The notes: generated by a model from the letters alone, not told the origin. A stretch of 64,000 bases of DNA from Ceratopteris richardii (GCA_020310875.1 CM035433.1:106811258-106875257); one strand, 5' to 3'; counted from the stretch's first letter, positions 47,006-57,946 are shown. A program made the numbers and translations.

Positions 47006-49310
47006 ACCTTTATACCCAAGGGAAAATGCATATGCTCAATGATATTTTGCCCATCCCTTCTGATACTAGGTCAGTTTTGGGTTTCCCTAAGTCCACAATT
47101 TTGCTCCAATGTGTCAATAAAATGGACGGAAACTACATGCAAAGTGGATATCCAACTCTGGTAGTTACTCCTTGAGGCCTCTCTCTTTTTCTACTCACTT
47201 CCAAGTTACTCCCAAGAACACCTACTCTTATGCACAACTGCCTACACACGCTCACTTTTCTTTTTTTCTCAAGCTCTCTCACTTACGAACACTCAATTTC
47301 CTACACACCCTTTCACAGGCTCATTTTTTTCTTTCACCTTTTTCCCACAGCACTTTCCATCCATTTCTCCATTTCATTTCCCACTTTGAATTCAATACTC
47401 AACTGATTTCCACGTTGACGCAACCAATGAAATGACTCCTCAATGCATGCTCAAATACTTTAGAAAATATTTAGAAGTTATGGGCATGTAATGTACCTAT
47501 TTCAAACCAAAGCAACAAAAAACAATTGCACTCTATCTCTCAAACACAAGTAAGATATTCAGGTCATCGCCATCGTCCTTACAAATAAGGCCAGTGAAAG
47601 TTTAATGCCACTCTGTGGAAGCTTTGGCATCATCATGGTCAACAGGTTCGGTAATTCCCGAGTGCATGTTTCTCTTCAGCATAAAGTTGGACAATGTGCA
47701 CATGGCGGCTTTTAGATTCAATTCAATTATCCATGTACTATCACCCAAGAGTTTACTAAAGGTGGGTTCAGGAAAAGAGGTCCCTCACACTAGGAAAATC
47801 AATGAGTTGCTCATTACAATATGATTTGACCTGGAACACATATGCCATATGAACACCCTTCCCTATTCATCAGAAAGAAGTGAAGTCTCCCTCCCAAACA
47901 TGTACACTCCCTACTGGGATAAGTGCAGATTGCCATCAGAATTCTCAAGTCGGGTCTGCATCCAAATTAAGATCTATTCTTAAGAAACGCTGATGCTCTC
48001 ATGATCAATTCAAAAACAACGCATGTTTGCAGAAAGTTGTTTGCCTCACTCACTTCGGTGAATTGTAGCTCATAAGCTCAAGGACTTAGGACACATAAAC
48101 ACGTACTATTATGGACGAGACTAAATGCACAATTAAGTATCATCACTCACACCAGTGGGAAGCTAGATTGATGGTTCGGCAAATGTACATACCAACATGT
48201 ACTCAGTGAGTGTCACTAGATCCATGTGTTCATCTGCTTGAATAGACCTTATCAAATGACGAATTTACACTCCATAGGTATGCTAATAGTCAGTACGGAG
48301 TCATAATTGAAGGACTCTTACTTGATTGAGAGTAGAGCACTAAGCGAACTTGAGTATTGAGCAGGTATCGAAGATTTATCTATGCATTTCAAGCATCTTT
48401 CCCTTCTCTTCATGAGTAAGCGCCTTCTATCTGACTCTATCTGTTGCCTCCTCTCTTGCTGTATTGTTTTACTTTAAGTCAATTTCTTGAAAGGTCATTC
48501 TCTCCCTACAACATCATTCTTGCCGATTTTCCCCTTCTTTTCTCAGAAAAGCTTCACTGGCCCACTCGACAAGGTGTATCTCACCTCTTGCTTGTTGTAC
48601 AACTTTCATCACTTCACACCCACAGCATCAACAATTTGGTGAAATGGCATCGGAAGTTCTGTGTAACAGTTCTCAAAAACAAAGAAGCGCATGACTACCT
48701 CCCCCTTTGGGATGAGCCCCCAATACTTCCTCCCTTTTTGTCAGATGATACTTGACGAAAGGAAAAAATGCCTTTCCTCTTTGACACGGCTGAAATCCAC
48801 AGCAGTAGCGGCCCCAAAAAGACTGGAGAGTCCCCGGAGAGCCCCTAATCCTTCCCTCTATCTCCTTTCGAGCTACCAGCCTTATCTCCCCTTGTTCTCC
48901 TTTGTGGAGTAAAAAAGCATGACCCCCTTCCCTGGTCCTTTTCCTACCATGCTTGACAGACCACCGCCCTTATCTGTACATCAGCGCCAAAAACTCCTCG
49001 ATGCCCTCCACTTGTCCAACGCGAGTATTGCTCATGCTTCTTCAGCTCGAGTTGACAATACAGAAAAGATACTTTGGGCTTTCATTCGGTATCTCTACCC
49101 CTAGGCTCGCAGTGCAGACCCCTTTTTTCTTCTCTATGCCCTCGTTGACCACTAAGAGCTGCTCGCCCCCTTCTTCTCAATTCTGTTCGTGGCAAAAAAA
49201 AAAACGAGAGGGAGAGAGAGTGAGATGACTTTTCTCCTCTCCTTTTTGATAAGGCCCTTATCCCCACACAATCAAAAATGTGTTACATGCAGTTTGGCAT
49301 GCGGCCCTGA

Positions 49311-49523
49311 TCACATTTCTCCACATTCCGAAATAACACATGCAAGTTTTGGACGGCTGTTTGGTCCAGTCTGCACATTCTCAATCTTCCTCAAAACTAG
49401 GAGCGAATCACCCAATACTTTCCCAAAAACAACATGCTTGTTGTATAACCAATCACACTTGGCACAAGTGATGAAAAACTGGCAACCATTTGTGTCAGGT
49501 CCACTGTTTGCCATGGAAAGCAG
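49311..49523 (-). pseudogene. Cyclophilin (USA-CyP/CYP22-like) fragment in E3 3' LTR
   Basis: About 70 codons of a peptidyl-prolyl cis-trans isomerase, from [19 protein letters not shown] through [18 protein letters not shown] and [18 protein letters not shown] to the natural C-terminus ECGEM and a stop. The [12 protein letters not shown] and VISECGEM blocks match the spliceosomal cyclophilin H / plant CYP22 type. The Trp and His of the active site are present, but the N-terminal half with the catalytic Arg is absent. In this copy the usual Asp of DWLDNKH is Tyr. The open frame extends 27 codons upstream (49604) into unrelated sequence. No intron interrupts the fragment. Confidence 0.85.
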
Positions 49524-49860
49524 CCAAGGCTGGATCTGAACACACGCTGGCCCACTTTGCTGATAGATCATGCCTTCAATTACTAAAACCTGATGATGCA
49601 GCAATTGAACCCCCAGATGTCTCTAATAATCCCCACAATCACCAATGAGCCGCCTTCCTTTGTGCACAACAGCTTGTATCAAAGACACGTCATCAGGCAT
49701 CAGTAACTCCCTTCAAATGCACCGTAGGAGAGGCCCTACACACTCCAAATACTTCTCATCAATTGTCAATTCCACTCTTCAGATACCTGAAATCAAACGC
49801 ATTTTCCTGCCAAATAGAACCACATTAGTGCATAAAAACCAACGATTTTCTGAGCTAACA

Positions 49861-49875
49861 TACTCCCATCTTCTT
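49861..49875 (-). other. E3 polypurine tract candidate
   Basis: Minus strand AAGAAGATGGGAGTA abuts the TG of the 3' LTR. Confidence 0.6.
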
Positions 49876-51379
49876 ATTTGCGAAGTCGTCCTCGACGAGC
49901 CACTCTTGCTGCAATCGAATCAAAACAGCCATGAACATGTCAGTGTATAACTAGTTTGCATACCTTTCCATCGAGCCATCATTCCAAGTGGACCTGCACT
50001 CATTGAAGTTGTTAGTGCTCAAAAAAATCACTCATGAATACATACAAATCAGCCACTTCAATTGATTCAAGAACATGCACATATATGCAATTCCATTTCA
50101 GCCATGCATCAATTTGCTCATACATTCCATTATGAAAAATGGTCTCAACCAAAATAACACATGCATACCTTTCCCTGTTTTACACATGCAACTACCATTG
50201 CGGAAAACAGAAAAGAAAATACCGAAATGAACAACGACAACTGAAATGAATCCAATCGGAGATGCAACATACCCAAAATGCATACCCCATTATTGCACCT
50301 ACTATTCGCTATGTACAATTATTCCATGACTAGACGTTCCCGAAGAATCCCCATCGTCGTCCTACAAAAGCCGTCGAGATTCGAGTACAAGTCGAAACCG
50401 GTATAAAACACCTTGGAGTGTCCGACACTCTTGAAAACCCTCGGATAAAGTACACAAGTTATAAAGCAAGACAGTTGCATTACCTCGCTAAAACCTCATC
50501 CATAAGTACATATAGAATATCTATGCCTTCAAGAATGTTGATTCAAAGTGAGCTGATCTGTCGCAAGCCATCACATACCAATCACACAAGCAAATAACGT
50601 TCCCTTCCAGGCGATCATCGCCCTCTCCTCTCTCTCTCTCCCCCTCAGGAGTGGGGAATAACTTCATAGGTAAATTTTATTTTAATCACACGTTGGCCTG
50701 TATTGACATTGGATGCGATTCGTGGACCTGACCACCCGATCAGGTTGATTCCACCCATCTACCAATGCAATGCAGCGCACAACACACAAACATACAATGA
50801 TAACACATAACATATATCAGCTAGCCCATAACGAAGCTGGATACGGTTCGTGGTCGTGACCGCCCGACCACAATGGCTCCACCTACCTACCAACCCATTA
50901 TGGCGCGTAGCTAAGACACAAACATATACCTCCCAAGCCTATGGCGAAACTAGTTGCGGCTCGTGGTCCTAACCACCCGGCGAGGATAAATCCACCCACC
51001 TACTAGCCCACCATAGCGCATTGGTACGATCACAGCAATACAAATTTTTTCTTTTCTTTTCTTTTTTCCCTTTTTTTTTTTTTAGTTAATTAATTCACCC
51101 AAGTCCTGAGAATTAGGGAGAGGAAGAAAGGGACTTTCCCACTTTTCCCACACATGCATGCAAACATATACACTCTAGCCTTTGAGAGATCAACCACCTC
51201 TTCACTCCATTCTCTCAATTATAGACACTACATATGTATTCATCGAGTTGACTTTTCACTTGGTAACTACAGTCAGCTATGCCTTAGTCCCTCCTGTACC
51301 TATCCGTAGACGATCTAGAATGTGGGTCCCCGGGATGTCTCATGTAGCCTCTCATCATACTCGCATCCCAACAACTTCC
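49876..51379 (-). other. E3 3' internal non-coding region
   Basis: No protein recognised. It contains the hairpin-bearing repeats at 50710-51025 and a T-rich run at 51040-51085. Confidence 0.5.
50710..51025. repeat. Three imperfect tandem repeats with hairpins
   Basis: Units start near 50710, 50838 and 50951. Each carries CGTGG followed by a short hairpin and a C/A-rich CCACC segment. Hairpins: ACCTGA/TCAGGT at 50726-50745 and GTGGTC/GACCAC at 50850-50871; the third is weaker (TCCT/AGGA). Confidence 0.7.
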
Positions 51380-51730
51380 CTAGGGTGAGTCAGGCTCAAC
51401 TTCAGGAGCTCCGTCATCACTTCCTATCGTCAGCACATCTGCCCAAGCCCACGTGATATCGTTTTCCTCGTTAGGCATTTCCCTAGAAGGATCGAAATAG
51501 TAATATCGATCTCCCGCCCATCCTACATGTCGAGTCAGGTATTCCTCAAAACACTCAATGTAAAATGCAACACCCAAACCCTGGTTTATAAAGCATACCA
51601 GCCAATGCGCTTCCTCAACATCATATTCCGTCTCCAAATCGTCGACATCTATGTCCATGCGGGCGAATGTTTGGTATGAGAAATATATCCTTAGCTCGTA
51701 CAAGTAGAGTTGCGTTATTTGATCTGCCAT
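51380..51730 (-). CDS. E3 accessory ORF, 116 codons, unrecognised
   Basis: A clean ATG-to-stop frame between integrase and 3' LTR, 210 nt after the integrase stop. The product is acidic and rich in Tyr and Trp (MDIDVDDLETEYDVEEAHWL, AGDRYYYFDPSREMPNEEND, ITWAWADVL) with a Pro/Glu-rich end. I see no signal peptide, membrane span or zinc finger. Its place matches the env/aORF slot of plant gypsy elements. It is open while neighbouring pol frames are broken, though its short length makes that weak evidence. It could also be fortuitous. Confidence 0.45.
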   Translation of the reverse strand: MADQITQLYLYELRIYFSYQTFARMDIDVDDLETEYDVEEAHWLVCFINQGLGVAFYIECFEEYLTRHVGWAGDRYYYFDPSREMPNEENDITWAWADVLTIGSDDGAPEVEPDSP

Positions 51731-51941
51731 TTTGTTACTTAACTCCTAACAGTCTCTGCATAACACAAAAATATTAGAAGTCCAAAATTCTTGAGCTAGC
51801 ACAGGATCATATTTATGACAATCAACAATCATAACTAACATGTGCGCATATATATAAATATATATATAACTATATATGTATGTACAAGGAGTCTACTACG
51901 TCCTTCCGTTTGGATCTCGTCTGGCTTCTCCCGTCCTAATG

Positions 51942-53205
51942 TCACTTGAAATATGGTTTAACTCTAAGCGCGTTAACCTTCACGGGACCACATTCTTCTC
52001 CTAAATCTTGAATTTGCATGGAACCATTGGAATTGAGTTCCACCACCTTAAACGGTCCTGCCCATCTTGTCTGTAACTTCCCCGGGAATTTATAATATTT
52101 ACTATCATAAACTAGCACCAAATCCCCTTCTTGAATCACATAGGTCTTGAGATTCTTATCATGCTTCTTCTTACATCTCTTCTGAATAGCTTCCAAACTT
52201 TGCTGTGCGATGAGTCTCTTTTCTTCGAGCTTGACCAGTTGTATGTACCTTTCCTTCAATGATTCTTCTTCTCCCAGCCTGGCCTCGATGGCCACTCTTA
52301 ATGTCGGCACTTCTTTTTCGATGGGGAAGATGGCTTCCTCGCCATATACTAGAGAGAACGGAGTGCTCTTAGTCGTCACTCGATAGGATGTTCTATACGC
52401 CTACAAAGCTTCCAAAAGTCTCTCATCCCAGTCTCTCCTATGCACAGCTACTGTCTTTGTCAGAATCTGTTCCAGCACCTTGTTGGTGACCTCCACTTGT
52501 CCATTTGCCCTCGGGTAATATGGAGTGCTTTTTCTATGTTTGATCTTATATAATTCCATTAATTCTTCGTTCAGTTCGTTGACAAAATGGGTTCCTCTAT
52601 CACTTACTATTTCCAACGGGCATCCGAATCGGGTGATGATTTGTTCGTACAAAAATTTAGCAACATCAACAGCTCGGTCAGTCTTCAGAGCTTTGGCTTC
52701 TACCCACTTGGTAACATAGTCAGTACAGACCAAGATATACCTATTGGATCTTCGACGTGAGGGGGGATAGGCCCCAGAAAATCAATTCCCCACTTCTCAA
52801 AGGGCTTAAGAGCGAGCACCGGCGTGAGAGGAGCAGCATGTGCTAATGTGGGTTTGCCCATTCGTTGGCATTTGTCGCATTTCTTACAGTATGTGTGCGA
52901 GTCTTTGAACAGCGTTGGCCACCAATACCCAGCCAATAAAATCTTTCTTGCCGTCAATTCACCAGCAAAATGCCCACCGCAAGGTTCGTCATGCAAAGCC
53001 CTCAACACTAGGTTTGCTTCTTCTTCCTCGAGACACCTCCGATAAATGCTCTCATGAACAAAATATCGATAGAGTTGCCCCCCAATAATGCTATGGTGCT
53101 TTGCCAATGCTAACAGTTTTTGCTTCTCTCTCTTGCTTGCTCCTAGCGGATATTTAGTGGTGCATAAGAAATTCACCAAGTCGGCATACCAAGGTACTTT
53201 AGCAT
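51942..53205 (-). pseudogene. E3 integrase
   Basis: 53179-52700: zinc-binding region (HFAGELTARKILLAGYWWPT, CKKCDKCQR) and the first catalytic Asp in KWGIDFLGPIPP. A frameshift near 52740 moves to 52733-52401 with DYVTKWVEAKAL, the second Asp in SDRGTHF and catalytic Glu in NGQVEVTNKVLE. A TAG at about 52390 stands where W is expected (EAL-stop-AYRTSYR). 52379-51942 is the C-terminal domain (VIQEGDLVLVYDSKYYKFPG, LQTRWAGPFKV) ending ALRVKPYFK. No chromodomain. All three acidic catalytic residues survive, but one shift and one stop break the frame. Confidence 0.9.
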
Positions 53206-53209
53206 CAAC

Positions 53210-54988
53210 CTAGAATAGATGCCCATCGGGAGCATCATCGGGCACACCAGAGATTGGCTCCTCATTAACAATTCGAGATAAATGGTCAGCCAATATATGT
53301 GCTTTGCCTGGTTTGGTTACCACTGTGAACTGAAATTCTTGGAGGAGTAGCATCCACCTCATCAATCGCCCTGATAGCTCGGGTTTATTAATGATGTACT
53401 TTAGGGCTTCATGATCCACATAAAACGTGAAATGTTTTCCCATCAAGTAATGCCGATACTTGTTCACCGCAAAGATCATCGAGAGGCATTCCTTCTCTGT
53501 GGTCGTGTAGTTCCTCTCAGTGCTATTCAAGTTGCGACTTGCGTAATAAATAGGGTGGTCCAATTTCCTTTCATCGGCTTGACATAGTACTGCTCCAACC
53601 GCAGTATGAGAAGCGTCGATATGCACATGGAATTCTTTCGTCCAGTCGGGTGCTACCAAGATCGGTGCATTTATCAATCTCTCCTTGATCGAGTCGAATG
53701 CAACTTGACACTCTTCAGTCCATTGGTATTGTTGGTCCTTCCTCAAAAGATTTGTTAGTGGTGCCGCTATGGATGCAAAATTTAATATAAATCGTCGATA
53801 ATAATTAGCATGCCCCAAGAATCCTCTGAGTTGCCGCAAGTTTTGAGGCGGTGGAAGTTGTCCAATTTTTTCTACTTTATCCTCGTCAACCGCGATCCCT
53901 TTTTCGGAAATAACATGTCCCAAAAGCAATCCTCTTTGTACTCCAAATGTACACTTTTCAGGATTCAATGCGATGCCTTTTTCAATGCTTCTTTTTAAAA
54001 TAGCTTCAATCCTCTCCATCATGTTTTCATCGTTGCCTCTGATCGCAAAGTCATCGAGGAATATCTCCATCCAATCCTGCAAATAGTCTTGATATGCAGC
54101 TATCATTGCTCTCTGGAATGTGGCCGGTGCATTGCATAATCCAAATGGCATCACACGATATGCATATGTGCCCCATTCCGTGGTGAAAGTAGTTTTTGAT
54201 TGATCCTCTTCATGGATTTGGATCTGGTTGTACCCACTGAAACCATCCAAAAATGAGTACAATTTATGGCCAGCCACTCTGTCCAAGATTTGATCAGTAA
54301 ACGGCAAGGGGAAGTGATCCTTCTTTGTGCGCTCGTTCAACTTTCGATAATCTATGCAAATACGGATTTTCTTATTTTTCTTCGGAACAACTACAATTGG
54401 TGATACCCATTCACTGGATGCGATGGGATATATGAATCCTGCTTCCAATAATTTAGTCAATTCCAACTTGATCAATTCTGAGTAGACTGGATTTGTCCGC
54501 CTAAGTCGTTGACATATTGGTCGTGTGCCTTCTTCCAAGTCTATATAATGTTGGCAGATTCGGGGATCAATTCCTCTTAGATCACTGTATGACCATGCAA
54601 AGGCCTTGCTGAAATTTTTGAGTGCCAATTTAATGCAATCTCGTACTCCATCTGGTAGCTCTGACCCCACGCTCAAGAACTTTTTTGGAAAAACTTTCCA
54701 TTTTTCCAACTGAGCTTCTCGCGAATATTCCTTATTCCTTGATGAAGTTGTGATTGGAATGTGCTCTCCGATCACGCGTGCATGTTTGGCCAGTAAATCA
54801 TTGTTTTGTTCTTTTTCAACCGCACTCAATTTCTTTAATTCAGCTTTTGCAATGGCTTCCGACACTTTAGACTTACTCTTCGCTTCCTTTTCCAATTCTC
54901 GACTTCTCCTTAGAATCTCTGCTTCTAGCATTCTAACTCTTTCTCTCAATTGTTGCACTTCCATTGTCGGAGCTAACTCCAGTTTCAA
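53210..54988 (-). CDS. E3 reverse transcriptase-RNase H
   Basis: 592 open codons. Residues 8-60 form a charged coiled-coil-like linker. RT runs from about 160: SEWVSPIVVVPKKN, YRKLNERTKKDHFPLPF, FLDGFSGYNQ with catalytic Asp 248, and FLDDF at 310-314 with the catalytic Asp pair. The connection carries LRGFLGHANYYRRF (388-400). RNase H has D458 (HIDASHTAVG), the TTTEKE Glu near 498-500 and D525 (YVDHEAL). The frame ends in TAG at about 53210 within ...DGHLF, just before VDAKVPWYADLVNF, which continues the same frame into integrase. Its 5' part overlaps the gag-protease frame by about 56 nt in a different phase. Confidence 0.94.
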   Translation of the reverse strand: MKLELAPTMEVQQLRERVRMLEAEILRRSRELEKEAKSKSKVSEAIAKAELKKLSAVEKEQNNDLLAKHARVIGEHIPITTSSRNKEYSREAQLEKWKVFPKKFLSVGSELPDGVRDCIKLALKNFSKAFAWSYSDLRGIDPRICQHYIDLEEGTRPICQRLRRTNPVYSELIKLELTKLLEAGFIYPIASSEWVSPIVVVPKKNKKIRICIDYRKLNERTKKDHFPLPFTDQILDRVAGHKLYSFLDGFSGYNQIQIHEEDQSKTTFTTEWGTYAYRVMPFGLCNAPATFQRAMIAAYQDYLQDWMEIFLDDFAIRGNDENMMERIEAILKRSIEKGIALNPEKCTFGVQRGLLLGHVISEKGIAVDEDKVEKIGQLPPPQNLRQLRGFLGHANYYRRFILNFASIAAPLTNLLRKDQQYQWTEECQVAFDSIKERLINAPILVAPDWTKEFHVHIDASHTAVGAVLCQADERKLDHPIYYASRNLNSTERNYTTTEKECLSMIFAVNKYRHYLMGKHFTFYVDHEALKYIINKPELSGRLMRWMLLLQEFQFTVVTKPGKAHILADHLSRIVNEEPISGVPDDAPDGHLF

Positions 54989-57305
54989 CTTTTCTTTGGT
55001 AACTTCCCTTTGCGTCTATACTCAACATGTAGCACTCAAATTCACTGGTATGTGACAACCATCCCAGCAACTCCTGGTCTGAATCATCCTTGTAACATAG
55101 AGGGTCTATGTACTCGCCCACTTTCGCATGTTGGAGGTTGGCCAATTGCAGATTAAATCCATCCTGTAAAAGGTCCTTGGAAGTCTCCGTGCGCAGGGCA
55201 AATCTTACGCGCGCCATTTCTTGTCTAACCTTTTCCTTTGCTTTTTGCTCCCTTTCCTCAGCTGTTGTCGATTTCTTGCCGGTCAAGTTTGGAGACACTT
55301 GAAGTTGTATTCGATCAGCCTTCGGTCCAATTGTGATAAATCCTGTGCGCCAATCGTGCACACATTCGGCTTGCACCAGCCATGGCCGTCCAAGTAAGAT
55401 CGAGAAGGTAGCCTCTGAGGTCCTTGGTCTTACTATCAGATAATCAACTTTAAACTCTAAACCGCCCACAACTGTGCTTACATTCTTCAAAAGACCCGCA
55501 GGTTTCACTTGTGTTTGATCTGCCATTCTTAAAGACATCGGCGTTTCTTCCATGTGGTTGAGGCCCAAAGCTTTCATCATGAACTCGGTCATAAGGTTGA
55601 CTGCGGCTCCACTATCTAACTGAGCACCAGGGACTTCATATCCTTTAATCTCGACCGTCACAGTTGGAGCATTCGAGTCGATTTGCGTCGTAATACTTTG
55701 AATGATTCCTTGGACATCTTTATCTTGTCTATTTTTATCTCGAGCTTTCCTCGGCTTCTTAATATATTCGTTGTAGAATTGTTTCCTATAAGCAGGTGAA
55801 CATTTTAGCAATGTGCCAATGTCTAGCGTGACTTCCGTGTCAGCGAGCAACTTTACAATATCCACTTCCTCCAAACTTTGTCTTTCCTTCCTACACCTTG
55901 GAGCCCTTAATCTTTCGAGGAATGGTGCTATGCCTGGCACAAACTCCTTGGTCACTGGTGGAAGAATCTCAATCTCTTCCCGATCCTCAAGCTCTTGCTG
56001 CTCAGCAAATCCTCCAACTTGGTTTTCTACCTCTTCACGCTCAACGATCTTCTCTTGACTCCCTTCTTCACCTTCGCCTCCTGGATTCTTCTTCGAATAC
56101 TCTTGAGTCCTTGTGACTACTGCCACAGTTGGATCTTTGTGTGGTTTCTTGGCCTCGTAAGCATCCACAAAGTGCATTGACGAGCTAGAGCTTTCTTGAG
56201 GGTTCGGTGTTTTGAACACTACTCCGATTGTAGGAACGTGCTCTTGAGCTCTCGATGTGGAATGCACCTGAGTATCAACATAATTCGAGGACCCTACTGG
56301 TCCTTTTTCCTTGCCGGCGGCAGCTCTTCGTTTTGGACAATCTTCATCAAAGTGGCCCTCCCCACTACAGTACCTACATAGTGGGGTATAATCAATTGGT
56401 TTCTTTTCGTTTGGACATCTAGATTGAGTATGGCCAAAGCCATGGCATCTCCAGCACTGGATTGGACCATCTCTCCTTTGATCACGTGCAACTCCTCTTG
56501 GATAGTCTCCTCCTTGACCCTGAGCACCATATCCATATGTCGGCCTGTTTTCCCAACGAGATGTAGGTGGGACACTTTGAGCGGGCAATCCCGTGTAAGG
56601 TCTTTCTCTTGTATCTCCTGATTTCATGCTCCTCTCTTCATAGGCTCTCTTGTTGTAACATCGGTCCTCCGTGTGATTTGTTCTTCCACAAAAAGTACAA
56701 CGCATCCTAGGTGGTGATCTATCTGTGAATACTCTCGAGACTGTAGGGCATTCTGAAGCCAAATGGCCGTAACCCTGGCACTTTCCACACCATGTATTTG
56801 ATCGAAACACTTGATTCGGGTTTGTCGTGACCTCTGGTTTTATTGTGTATGTCTCCTGAGTCATTGTGGCAGCTTTTATAGCTTGTGTGACCAACTCTAA
56901 TATTCGTTCTTCAGTTAGCGCAGGCTTTACCTCGCCTGGCGTGCTAGTGGCAGCTACAAAAGCTGGAGTTGTCAATGCGGGACTACCTTGGCCCGGATCT
57001 TTCATTGGTATGTTTCCTGGGCCTCCCATAGGCTCATATAAGAGCTCCATCTTCCTTTGTTGGCATAATTGTACTTCCTCCCAAAGCCTCGCTTGTTCCT
57101 TAGCATCCATTAAAGTCGCAGGTCTTGTCAGGCTGATATGCTGCTGTGCCGTAGGATCTCTCAATCCCGAAATGAATCTTCTCTTCAATGTCTCATCGTT
57201 CGGGGCATTTGCGCCCATCTTTCTTACCAACGTTTCCATTCTCTGAATATAGTTATCGATGCTCTCATTGACTCCCTGTCGCAAATAATCCATTTGTTGG
57301 GCCAA
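54933..57305 (-). CDS. E3 gag C-terminal part and protease
   Basis: 790 codons continuing the gag at 57839 after one in-frame TGA. Four CCHC zinc knuckles (residues 173-186, 203-216, 284-297, 310-323) follow the capsid. Then comes a Glu-rich region (405-450) and an aspartic protease with QLDSGAAVNLM (active Asp about 564) and SILLGRPWL near 650. The end (after about 775) reads in a different phase from the RT frame. The ATG/TTG at 57305 is only the first start after the TGA; the real gag start is 57839. Confidence 0.92.
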   Translation of the reverse strand: MAQQMDYLRQGVNESIDNYIQRMETLVRKMGANAPNDETLKRRFISGLRDPTAQQHISLTRPATLMDAKEQARLWEEVQLCQQRKMELLYEPMGGPGNIPMKDPGQGSPALTTPAFVAATSTPGEVKPALTEERILELVTQAIKAATMTQETYTIKPEVTTNPNQVFRSNTWCGKCQGYGHLASECPTVSRVFTDRSPPRMRCTFCGRTNHTEDRCYNKRAYEERSMKSGDTRERPYTGLPAQSVPPTSRWENRPTYGYGAQGQGGDYPRGVARDQRRDGPIQCWRCHGFGHTQSRCPNEKKPIDYTPLCRYCSGEGHFDEDCPKRRAAAGKEKGPVGSSNYVDTQVHSTSRAQEHVPTIGVVFKTPNPQESSSSSMHFVDAYEAKKPHKDPTVAVVTRTQEYSKKNPGGEGEEGSQEKIVEREEVENQVGGFAEQQELEDREEIEILPPVTKEFVPGIAPFLERLRAPRCRKERQSLEEVDIVKLLADTEVTLDIGTLLKCSPAYRKQFYNEYIKKPRKARDKNRQDKDVQGIIQSITTQIDSNAPTVTVEIKGYEVPGAQLDSGAAVNLMTEFMMKALGLNHMEETPMSLRMADQTQVKPAGLLKNVSTVVGGLEFKVDYLIVRPRTSEATFSILLGRPWLVQAECVHDWRTGFITIGPKADRIQLQVSPNLTGKKSTTAEEREQKAKEKVRQEMARVRFALRTETSKDLLQDGFNLQLANLQHAKVGEYIDPLCYKDDSDQELLGWLSHTSEFECYMLSIDAKGSYQRKVETGVSSDNGSATIERKS

Positions 57306-57326
57306 TCTGTCTTGGAAGCCTTGTCG

Positions 57327-57839
57327 TCAAAACTTTGCCAAGAAGGCTTCCTTGAGCATCTGATAAGTTCCACGCTCTTGTGGTGTCAGATTCCCATACC
57401 AATTGGCTGCCTCATCACGGAGAATAGACGGAAAAATTCTCAACCTTTGATCCTGGTCAACTACGTCATTGGCCTCACAAGTAACCTCAAACAGTTGGAT
57501 AAAACTATCCGGATCTTCGTCCCAAGTACCTGAAAACTTGGTGAAGTCCCCCAAGTGAACCGAAATCCGCTGAGCCATTTCGAACAGAGGTGTGATGTCA
57601 ATATCACTTCGATCCCAAAAATTTAGTGCACGCGGCCTCAGGATCCCTCCTTCAAACTTCCGCACTTGATTCGCGACTCTCCTACGGGAGTACACGTTTT
57701 TGGCAGATCTCTTCGAGCCAATCGAGGTCCACTCACCTGGTGGTTCCCACCTTCTTCTTTCTCTTTCAAGGGCTCTTCTCTGAGCGCGTTCCTCTCTTTG
57801 CGTTTGTGTTGCTCCTGACGATGAGCTCCCCTCGCTCAT
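57327..57839 (-). CDS. E3 gag N-terminal part
   Basis: 170 codons from ATG 57839: MSEGSSSSGATQTQREERAQ, an Arg-rich stretch, then the start of the capsid (LFEMAQRISVHLGDF, TWDEDPDSFIQLFEVTC, LRDEAANWYGNLTPQERGTY) up to EAFLAKF. The TGA at 57327-57329 is followed in frame by RQGFQDRLAQQ, so capsid coding continues. TGA next to CGA fits a CGA-to-TGA change at a methylated CpG. Readthrough is possible but less likely. Confidence 0.92.
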   Translation of the reverse strand: MSEGSSSSGATQTQREERAQRRALERERRRWEPPGEWTSIGSKRSAKNVYSRRRVANQVRKFEGGILRPRALNFWDRSDIDITPLFEMAQRISVHLGDFTKFSGTWDEDPDSFIQLFEVTCEANDVVDQDQRLRIFPSILRDEAANWYGNLTPQERGTYQMLKEAFLAKF

Positions 57840-57925
57840 GTACTAGATCTTGGGGTCCGCAAGCTCGGCCAACCTGTGGCGCTAGGCGAACCTATGGCAC
57901 TCTCTTATAGAGACATACCAAGCTA

Positions 57926-57945
57926 TTCCCGGCAGATGCACCAAA
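57926..57945 (-). other. E3 primer-binding site
   Basis: Minus strand TTTGGTGCATCTGCCGGGAA lies just inside the 5' LTR. It resembles the TTTTGGCGCCGTTGCCGGGG site of Athila-type elements, by my recollection a tRNA-Asp complement. Confidence 0.7.
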
Positions 57946-57946
57946 A

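Larger units (their letters stand above)
46524..49860 (-). repeat. E3 3' LTR (3337 bp)
   Basis: Almost identical to 57947-61590 apart from one missing 310-bp unit near the 46.5-kb end. It contains a cyclophilin fragment on the minus strand. Confidence 0.93.

Noticed and set aside
48444..48755. 103-codon ORF present in both E3 LTRs (also 60176-60487)
   Set aside because: Conserved only because the LTRs are recent copies; plus strand is antisense to the element and shows no domain.
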